In this document: positions 5,843-11,402 of the stretch, one piece after another
Numbering within the stretch: the stretch's first letter is position 1
Layout: each line of letters starts with the position of its first letter
Assembly: GCA_003449495.1 (NCBI GenBank)
Contig: DMHJ01000186.1
Coordinates: 1 to 11,402, forward strand
DNA from: Clostridiales bacterium UBA8153
GTDB lineage: Bacteria; Bacillota; Sulfobacillia; UBA8153
DNA length: 11,402 bases
Reading direction: 5' to 3'
Notes under the pieces: generated by a model
The model's database searches: none
What the model was told of the DNA's origin: nothing
The model's input: the letters and a program-made list of their open reading frames with translations, nothing else
Program-made: the position numbers and the translations under genes

Positions 5843-7123
5843 CTAGCCGCCTGGATAGGCCAGCGCCCGGCCGGCGATGTCCCGCCGGTAGTGGGCCCCG
5901 GCAAAGGAGATCTTTTCCACACCCCGGTAGGCTTGGCTCACCGCGTCCGCCAGCTCCGGGCCGTGACCGACCACCGAGAGCACCCTTCCTCCGGCGGTGA
6001 CCAGCCCACCGTCGCCGTGGGCGGTGCCGGCGTGGTAGACGCGGGCACCCGTGGCGGCGGCCGCTTCCACCCCGGTGATGGGCAGACCCCGCCGGTAGCT
6101 CCCGGGATACCCACCCGAAGCCATGACCACGCATACCATGGAGAGTGGGGACCAGGCCGGCCGGAGGCGGTGGAGCCGGCCGGAGGCGGTCTCCCACAGT
6201 AGTTCCAACACGTCCCCGCTGTATCTGGGCAGGACCACCTGGGCTTCGGGATCACCGAACCTGGCGTTAAACTCCAGCACTTTAGCCCCGGTCTTGGTGA
6301 CCATGAGCCCGGCGTAGAGCACTCCCCGGTACGGCAATCCTTCTGCGGCCAAGCCGGCCACCGCCGGCTCAATGATCCTGAGTCTGATATCGTGAGTCCA
6401 TGCCTGCGGGCACTGGGGCACCGGGGAGTAGGCGCCCATGCCACCGGTGTTGGGGCCCACATCGCCATCGCCAGCCCGCTTGTGGTCCTGGGCGGCAGGC
6501 GCCATCACGATGGTCTCCCCATCGGTGATGGCCAAGACCGACAGCTCCTCCCCTTCCAGGTACTCCTCGATGAGCACGGTACGTCCCGCCCGGCCCAGCG
6601 CCTCCTCGACCATCAGGCGTTCCACCGCCGCCAAGGCCGTGGCTTGGTCCCGGGCCACCACTACCCCCTTGCCGGCAGCCAGCCCGTCGGCCTTCACCAC
6701 CAAGGGCAGGGGATGGGAGCTTACGTAGCGGCAGGCTTCCCGCACACAGGAGAACGCCCGGTAACCGGCGGTGGGGATGCCGTGGCGGGCCATGAACGCC
6801 TTGGCCCAGGCTTTGCTCGCTTCCACGGCGGAGGCGGCCCGCCCGGGTCCAAACACCAGGTACCCCTTCTCCCTGAGCAGGTCGGAGAGCCCGGCCGCCA
6901 GCGGTTCCTCGGGCCCCACCACCACCAAATCCACTTCTTCTTCGCGACAGAGCCGCATCAGACCGGCGGTGTCGCCGGTAGGCACCGGGAAGCAGGTGGC
7001 CACTTCCGCTGCGCCGGGGTTACCCGGGGCGACCAGCACTCGTCCTGCCCGGGGGCTGGCGGCGCACGCTGCCGCCAGCACGTGCTCGCGGGCTCCTCCC
7101 CCTACCACCAATACGTTGATCAT
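5843..7123 (-). CDS. purD: Phosphoribosylamine-glycine ligase (GAR synthetase)
   Basis: ATP-grasp enzyme joining glycine to 5-phosphoribosylamine, the second step of de novo purine synthesis. It has 426 residues, normal for the family. Seen: VLVVGGGAREHVLA at the start, VVGPEEPLAAGL, VKADGLAAGKGVVVA (ATP-grasp), IEEYLEGEELSVLAI, NTGGMGAYSP, and the metal/ATP segment EFNARFGDPEAQ. The N-terminal motif has GGGAREH where GGGGREH is more usual, a mild variation. The ATG at 7123 has GAAGGAG 6 nt upstream; this site overlaps the purH stop, and the intergenic gap is 11 nt. The open frame continues far upstream inside purH, but that extension is a GC-driven shadow. Confidence 0.97.
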   Translation of the reverse strand: MINVLVVGGGAREHVLAAACAASPRAGRVLVAPGNPGAAEVATCFPVPTGDTAGLMRLCREEEVDLVVVGPEEPLAAGLSDLLREKGYLVFGPGRAASAVEASKAWAKAFMARHGIPTAGYRAFSCVREACRYVSSHPLPLVVKADGLAAGKGVVVARDQATALAAVERLMVEEALGRAGRTVLIEEYLEGEELSVLAITDGETIVMAPAAQDHKRAGDGDVGPNTGGMGAYSPVPQCPQAWTHDIRLRIIEPAVAGLAAEGLPYRGVLYAGLMVTKTGAKVLEFNARFGDPEAQVVLPRYSGDVLELLWETASGRLHRLRPAWSPLSMVCVVMASGGYPGSYRRGLPITGVEAAAATGARVYHAGTAHGDGGLVTAGGRVLSVVGHGPELADAVSQAYRGVEKISFAGAHYRRDIAGRALAYPGG

Positions 7124-7134
7124 GCTGGGCTCCT

Positions 7135-8664
7135 TCAATGACGGAAGTGGCGGCGTCCGGTGAAGACCATGGCCATGCCGGCGGCATCGCACGCAGCGAT
7201 CACCTCCGCATCGCGCACGGAACCGCCGGGCTGAACCACGGCGGAAATGCCGGCCCGGGCCGCCAGCTCCACGCTGTCGGCAAAGGGAAACATGGCGTCG
7301 GAAGCCAGGGCGGCGCCTGCCGCCCGGGGCCCGGCCTGTTCCAGCGCCAGGCGGGTGGAGTTGACCCGGTTCATCTGGCCGGCTCCCACGCCCAGCGTGG
7401 CCTCGGCCGTAGCCACCACGATGGCGTTGGACTTGACGTGCTTGACCACTTTCCAGGCCATGAGCATGGCTGCCGCCTCCTGGCCGCTGGGAGCACGCGC
7501 GGTCACCGCCCGCCAGGCGGCCGGGTCGTCTTCCGTCGCATCCCGCTCTTGCACCAGGAGGCCGCCGGCAATGCTCTTGCAGTCCAGGCCGGGCGCGCCC
7601 GGGGCCAGCGGTCCTTCCAGTAATCGCAGTTTGGTCTTGCGGGCTAGCATGTCCCGGGCGACCGGGAGAAAGCGGGGGGCGATGGCCACCTCCAAAAAGA
7701 TGGGGACCAGGAGGGCGGCCAACTCCTCGTCCACCGGTCGGTTCACCGCCACGATGCCACCGAAAATGGACACCGGATCGGCGTCCCGCGCCCGGGCGAA
7801 GGCGGTAGCTACGTCGGGTCCCACCGCCGCACCGCAAGGGTTGGCATGCTTGACCACCACCGCCGCGGGCTCGGTGAACTCCCCCAACGCGCCCAGAGCG
7901 GCATCGACATCGGCCAGGTTGTTATAGGAAAGCGGGATGCCCGCCAGCTGCTCCAGGGCCGCCAGTCCGGTCCGCTGCCGGGCATCCCGGTAGAAGGCGG
8001 CCGCCTGGTGGGGGTTCTCCCCGTACCGCAGGTCCTGCACCTTTTCGTGGACCTGCACCAAGGTAGCGGGCAGCAGCGGAGCTCGCCCTCCCTCCCGGCC
8101 CAGGTAGGCGGCGATGCCGCCGTCGTAGGCCGCCGTATGGGCGAAGACCCGGCGCGCCAGCTCGCGGCGCTCCTCCCGGCCAACGGGCCCCCGGCGCAGC
8201 TGCTCCAGGATCTCCGGGTAGCAGGCGGGATCGTGCACCACGATGACGGACTCGTGGTTCTTGGCCGCCGCCCGCAGCAAGGCCACTCCGCCCACGTCGA
8301 TGTGCTCCACCGCCTCTTCCCAGGTGAGTTCCGGCCGGGAGACGACCTGGGTGAACGGGTATAGGTTCACCGCCACCAGATCAATGCCAATTAGGCCGTG
8401 CCGGGCCAGCTCCTCCAAGTGACCGGGCGTGTCCCGGCGACCCAAGATCCCGGCGAAAATGGCCGGGTGTAGGGTCTTCACCCTTCCATCCAGCACTTCC
8501 GGAAAGCCGGTGAGTTGGGAGACGCCCAGCACGGGCAGGCCCGCTGCGGCCAGGGTACGGGCGGTCCCGCCCGTGGAAACCAGGCAGTAGCCCAATCCGG
8601 CCAGACCCCGGGCGAAATCCAACACCCCGGTCTTATCAAACACGCTGATGAGCGCCGTCTTCAC
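7135..8664 (-). CDS. purH: Bifunctional AICAR formyltransferase / IMP cyclohydrolase
   Basis: Catalyses the last two steps to IMP: transfer of a formyl group from 10-formyl-THF to AICAR, then ring closure. It has 509 residues. The N-terminal cyclohydrolase domain has [21 protein letters not shown], and [22 protein letters not shown]. The transformylase domain has YGENPHQ (about 214-220), the catalytic Lys-His pair at 272-273 in [11 protein letters not shown], and the usual C-terminal TGRRHFRH. Start: the frame has GTG codons at 8673 and 8664. The AGGAGG at 8673-8678 overlaps the first and lies 8 nt before the second, so 8664 is chosen, giving the family-like [11 protein letters not shown]. 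It begins 12 nt after purM. In Bacillus-type operons purN would lie between these genes; here there is no room for it. Confidence 0.97.
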   Translation of the reverse strand: MKTALISVFDKTGVLDFARGLAGLGYCLVSTGGTARTLAAAGLPVLGVSQLTGFPEVLDGRVKTLHPAIFAGILGRRDTPGHLEELARHGLIGIDLVAVNLYPFTQVVSRPELTWEEAVEHIDVGGVALLRAAAKNHESVIVVHDPACYPEILEQLRRGPVGREERRELARRVFAHTAAYDGGIAAYLGREGGRAPLLPATLVQVHEKVQDLRYGENPHQAAAFYRDARQRTGLAALEQLAGIPLSYNNLADVDAALGALGEFTEPAAVVVKHANPCGAAVGPDVATAFARARDADPVSIFGGIVAVNRPVDEELAALLVPIFLEVAIAPRFLPVARDMLARKTKLRLLEGPLAPGAPGLDCKSIAGGLLVQERDATEDDPAAWRAVTARAPSGQEAAAMLMAWKVVKHVKSNAIVVATAEATLGVGAGQMNRVNSTRLALEQAGPRAAGAALASDAMFPFADSVELAARAGISAVVQPGGSVRDAEVIAACDAAGMAMVFTGRRHFRH

Positions 8665-8672
8665 CGGCGGCA

Positions 8673-8678
8673 CCTCCT
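8673..8678 (-). promoter_or_regulatory. Ribosome binding site of purH, overlapping the purM stop
   Basis: Minus-strand AGGAGG shares bases with the TAG stop of purM (8677-8679) and lies 8 nt before the GTG at 8664. It fixes the purH start and implies that ribosomes ending purM are positioned to restart on purH. Confidence 0.75.
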
Positions 8679-9699
8679 AGCCATAGCGCACGCCCGGACT
8701 GCCGGGGATGATCTCCCCCAATATGTAGGCCGGGGTCCCGTTCCCGGCGGCCCAGTCGACGCAGCGCTGGGCCTCGGTCGCAGGAACTACCAGGACCATA
8801 CCGATGCCCATGTTGAACACCCGGTACATCTCCTCCCGGTCCACCTGCCCTACCCGGGCGATGAGCTCGAACACCGGGGGAACCGGCCAGGCCGACCGGT
8901 CCACCCGGGCGGCGGTGCCGGGCGGCAACACCCGGGGAAGGTTGTCGGTAATGCCGCCGCCGGTGATATGGGCCGCCCCCAGCAGCGGGAGCTGCCGGGC
9001 CATTTCCACCAGGGTGCGGGCGTAGATGCGCGTGGGCTCCAGGAGCTCTTCACCCAGGGTCCTGCCTAACTCTGCCACGTAGTCGCCCACGGCAAAGCCG
9101 CCCATGTCCAGCAGGGCGCGCCTGGCCAGGCTGTACCCGTTGGAGTGGAGACCGGACGAAGCTAGGCCCACCAGGACGTCCCCCGGGGCAATCTTCGCCC
9201 CGTCGATGATGGACGAGCGCTCCACCACGCCCACACAGAACCCGGCTAGATCATAATGGCCTTCCTGGTACAGACCGGGCAGCTGGGCGGTCTCGCCGCC
9301 GATGAGGGCGCATCCGGCCTGCCGGCAACCCTCGGCCACCCCGGCAACGATTGCCTCCACCCGCCCGGGGTCCAGCTTGCCTACGGCCAGGTAGTCCAGG
9401 AAGAAGAGGGGTTCCGCTCCGGTTACCGCCACGTCGTCGGCATTCATGGCCACGCAGTCGATGCCCACGGTATCGTGTTTGTCCATGAGGAAGGCCACCA
9501 GCAGCTTGGTGCCCACCCCATCGGCACCGGCCACCATCACCGGTTCCCGGTACCCGGCGGGTACCTGGAACAGCCCGCCGAAACCCCCGATCTCGCCCAT
9601 GGCCCCGGGGCGCAGGGTGGCCCGGGCCAGCCGCTTCAGCCCCTTGACCGTTTGCTGGGCCCCGTCAATGTCAACGCCGGCCTCCCGGTACTTCATCAT
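8677..9699 (-). CDS. purM: Phosphoribosylformylglycinamidine cyclo-ligase (AIR synthetase)
   Basis: Closes the imidazole ring, converting FGAM to AIR with ATP, the fifth step of purine synthesis. It has 340 residues, typical length. Seen: KYREAGVDID at the N-terminus, DGVGTKLLVA, AEPLFFLDYLAVGKL, ALIGGETAQLPGLY, LASSGLHSNGYSLAR and HITGGGITDNLPRVLP, all family landmarks of the PurM/PurL-type fold. The loop normally reading VND before LVQGAEP is ADDVAVTGAEP here, a small departure. The ATG at 9699 is 6 nt after GGAGG; a second ATG follows immediately. The first 29 nt overlap the end of purF. Confidence 0.97.
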   Translation of the reverse strand: MMKYREAGVDIDGAQQTVKGLKRLARATLRPGAMGEIGGFGGLFQVPAGYREPVMVAGADGVGTKLLVAFLMDKHDTVGIDCVAMNADDVAVTGAEPLFFLDYLAVGKLDPGRVEAIVAGVAEGCRQAGCALIGGETAQLPGLYQEGHYDLAGFCVGVVERSSIIDGAKIAPGDVLVGLASSGLHSNGYSLARRALLDMGGFAVGDYVAELGRTLGEELLEPTRIYARTLVEMARQLPLLGAAHITGGGITDNLPRVLPPGTAARVDRSAWPVPPVFELIARVGQVDREEMYRVFNMGIGMVLVVPATEAQRCVDWAAGNGTPAYILGEIIPGSPGVRYG

Positions 9700-11095
9700 C
9701 CATCACCTCCGGGCAATCCTTCTCCGGACCCACGCTAACGGCCACCGGGTACTCCCCGTCAAAGCATGCGGTGCAGAACCGGTCGGAGCCCAGCGCCTCG
9801 AACAGCTGCTCCTGGGTGAGGTAGGCCAGAGAGTCGGCCTCCACGCTCCGGCGAATCTCCTCCAGACCCTTACCGGCGGCCACCAGCTGCGAAGGCGCGG
9901 AGGTATCGATGCCGTAAAAACACGGGAAGCGGTAAGGCGGCGAAGCGATGCGCAGGTGTACCTCCTTGGCCCCAGCTTCCTTGAGGAGACGCACGATGTA
10001 CCGGGAAGTGGTCCCGCGCACGATGGAGTCGTCCACCAGGACCACCCGCTTGCCTTCAACTACGCTGCGCATGGGATTGAGCTTCACCTTCACCGCGAAG
10101 TCGCGCTGGGCCTGGCTGGGCTGGATGAAAGTCCGGCCGATGTAGCGGTTTTTGATCAGCCCCATGTCGCAGGCGATGCCCGCCTGTTCGGCGTATCCCG
10201 CCGCCGCCGAGACACTGGAGTCCGGGACGCCCATGACCAGGTCGGCCTCGACGGGATAAGCTTCCGCCAGCTTCCGGCCCAACGCCTTGCGCACGGCGTG
10301 GACGTTGACCCCATCAAACTGGGAGTCGGGCCGGGCGAAATAGATGTGCTCGAAGGCGCACAGCCGCAAAGGTTCGGGCTCCAAGGCCTGGAAAGACCGC
10401 AGGCCCCGGTCGTCAATGAGCACCAGCTCTCCCGGGGCGACCTCCCGCTGACACTCCGCCCCCACCGCATCCAAAGCGCAAGTTTCTGAAGCCAGCACAT
10501 AGCCGCCGTTCAGCCGTCCCAGGACCAGGGGCCGGATACCGTGGGGATCACGGATGCCGGCCATGCCGTCCGGCGTCAGGAACACGAAGGCATACGCCCC
10601 GGCTACCTTCCGGAAGCTGGCGGGGATGCTCGCTTCCAAGCTTTCCCGGGAGCGCTGGGCCACCAGGTGGGCCACCACTTCCGTATCCGAGCTGGTTTGA
10701 AAGATGCTCCCGCCTTCTTCCAGGCTTTCCCGCAGCTGCCGGGCGTTGACCAGGTTGCCGTTATGGGCCAGCGCCAGCTGCCCGCGGCGGTATTTGATCA
10801 CCAGCGGCTGGGCGTTTTCCAGCGAGCTGGCGCCGGTGGTGGAGTAGCGGACGTGACCGATGGCGGCAGCTCCTTCCAGATCCGCCGGCACCCCGTCACA
10901 GAACACGTCGGAGACCAAGCCCATGCCGCGCACGTAGCTCAGGCACCCGCCGGAGAGGGCGGCGATGCCCGCCGACTCCTGCCCGCGGTGCTGCAGGGCA
11001 TACAGGCCGTACAAGGTAAGTTGGGCCGCTTCCGGATGCCCCCACACCCCGAACACTCCACAGGCCTCCTTCAGTTCATCTGGTCCATATGGCAC
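9671..11095 (-). CDS. purF: Amidophosphoribosyltransferase, B. subtilis-type with propeptide and Fe-S cysteines
   Basis: First committed enzyme of de novo purine synthesis: PRPP plus glutamine to 5-phosphoribosylamine. It has 474 residues. The N-terminal class II glutaminase domain starts ELKEACGVFGVWG, with YALQHRGQESAGI, HVRYSTTG, LAHNGNLVN and SSDTEV. The PRPP-binding loop VVLVDDSIVRGTTS is at about residues 350-363. The GTG at 11095 places the nucleophile at Cys12, behind an 11-residue propeptide, the same length as in B. subtilis. Cysteines at 246, 392, 441 and 444 correspond to the four [4Fe-4S] ligands of the B. subtilis enzyme, implying oxygen sensitivity. GGAGG lies about 10 nt upstream, inside purL, which overlaps purF by 25 nt. 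An upstream-extended frame (to 11368) is rejected because it would bury the processing site. Confidence 0.97.
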   Translation of the reverse strand: MPYGPDELKEACGVFGVWGHPEAAQLTLYGLYALQHRGQESAGIAALSGGCLSYVRGMGLVSDVFCDGVPADLEGAAAIGHVRYSTTGASSLENAQPLVIKYRRGQLALAHNGNLVNARQLRESLEEGGSIFQTSSDTEVVAHLVAQRSRESLEASIPASFRKVAGAYAFVFLTPDGMAGIRDPHGIRPLVLGRLNGGYVLASETCALDAVGAECQREVAPGELVLIDDRGLRSFQALEPEPLRLCAFEHIYFARPDSQFDGVNVHAVRKALGRKLAEAYPVEADLVMGVPDSSVSAAAGYAEQAGIACDMGLIKNRYIGRTFIQPSQAQRDFAVKVKLNPMRSVVEGKRVVLVDDSIVRGTTSRYIVRLLKEAGAKEVHLRIASPPYRFPCFYGIDTSAPSQLVAAGKGLEEIRRSVEADSLAYLTQEQLFEALGSDRFCTACFDGEYPVAVSVGPEKDCPEVMDDEVPGGRR

Positions 11096-11402
11096 GCCAA
11101 CGCCCCCTCCCACCGTCCGGCCAGCTGCCGGGTCTCGTAGGCCAGCTCCACCCCGGCCGCAGGTAAGGCCAGGGAAAACCGCCCGTCGACCACTTGTCCC
11201 AGGACCCGGGCCCGCACCCGGCCACGCGCTACCGCGTCCAGTACCGCCTCCATCCGGTCCGGGCGGCAGGACACCAGCATGCGCCCATGGGATTCCCCGA
11301 AAAGGGCCAGGTCGGGGCGCGCCCCGTCCAGGCACACCTCCACCCCTGCCGCGCCCGGGCCGGCCCAAAAGCAGCTTTCCGCCAAGGCCACCGCCAACCC
11401 GC
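11071..11402 (-). CDS. purL: Phosphoribosylformylglycinamidine synthase II, C-terminal fragment (runs off window)
   Basis: Only the last 109 or so residues are present; the gene continues past the window edge. The visible part begins GLAVALAESCFWAG and continues LALFGESHGRMLVSCRP, which match the C-terminal ATP-binding half of the PurL/PurM superfamily, and ends in the usual short region with GVELAYETRQLAGRWEGAL. PurL amidates FGAR to FGAM, acting in Firmicutes with the small partners PurS and PurQ, which would be expected upstream beyond the window. Its stop lies 25 nt inside purF, consistent with the conserved purL-purF-purM order. Confidence 0.92.
   Translation of the reverse strand, partial: GLAVALAESCFWAGPGAAGVEVCLDGARPDLALFGESHGRMLVSCRPDRMEAVLDAVARGRVRARVLGQVVDGRFSLALPAAGVELAYETRQLAGRWEGALACHMDQMN

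Noticed and set aside
7124..7837. N-terminal extension of purD to give a protein of 664 residues
   Set aside because: The extension runs antiphase inside purH. A strong ribosome binding site and the family N-terminus (INVLVVGGG) place the start at 7123.
11096..11368. N-terminal extension of purF
   Set aside because: It lies inside purL in another frame and would move the catalytic Cys far from the N-terminus. The GTG at 11095 gives the known 11-residue propeptide.
1..11402. CRISPR array, insertion sequence, tRNA or rRNA
   Set aside because: No regularly spaced repeats, transposase motifs, terminal repeats or structured RNA gene signatures were seen.

Overview
This is a GC-rich bacterial window of about 11.4 kb. 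It carries the distal half of a purine-biosynthesis operon, a Tat/molybdenum-cofactor operon and a solitary DNA methyltransferase. Gene order, the B. subtilis-type PurF (propeptide plus Fe-S cysteines), two small TatA-like genes beside TatC, a QueT-family membrane protein and strong Shine-Dalgarno sites all suggest a high-GC, probably anaerobic and possibly thermophilic member of the Firmicutes/Clostridia, in the broad Moorella/Desulfotomaculum/Ammonifex neighbourhood. That placement is inferred from recalled protein families, not from a search.

Layout. Bases 1-198 hold no convincing gene but contain an 11-bp-stem inverted repeat. A plus-strand beta-class DNA methyltransferase fills 199-1254. 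It converges on a tight minus-strand operon read from 4798 down to 1327: a MobA-MobB fusion, a TatA/TatB-like gene, TatA, TatC and a cysteine-desulfurase-like PLP protein. Junctions are 4-nt overlaps or gaps of 4 and 17 nt. Most molybdoenzymes exported by Tat are folded around Mo-bisPGD in the cytoplasm first, so cofactor maturation and folded-protein export are genetically linked here.

Between the two minus-strand operons lies an island (4799-5285). It has a divergent regulatory-looking stretch with a 26-bp perfect palindrome, an overlapping alternative hairpin and a direct repeat of 21-bp period. It also has a small plus-strand gene with a good ribosome binding site, resembling a DUF1540 protein that has lost two of its four expected cysteines. 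A GC hairpin closes the convergent end.

The right half (11402 down to 5286, minus strand) is purL (C-terminal part only), purF, purM, purH, purD and a QueT-like ECF-transporter S component. purL/purF and purF/purM overlap by 25 and 29 nt; the purM-purH and purH-purD gaps are 12 and 11 nt. Together these enzymes cover the first step of de novo purine synthesis (PurF), GAR formation (PurD), FGAM and AIR formation (PurL, PurM) and the last two steps to IMP (PurH). purN, usually between purM and purH in Bacillus-type operons, is absent there. No mobile element, rRNA, tRNA or CRISPR array was recognised.
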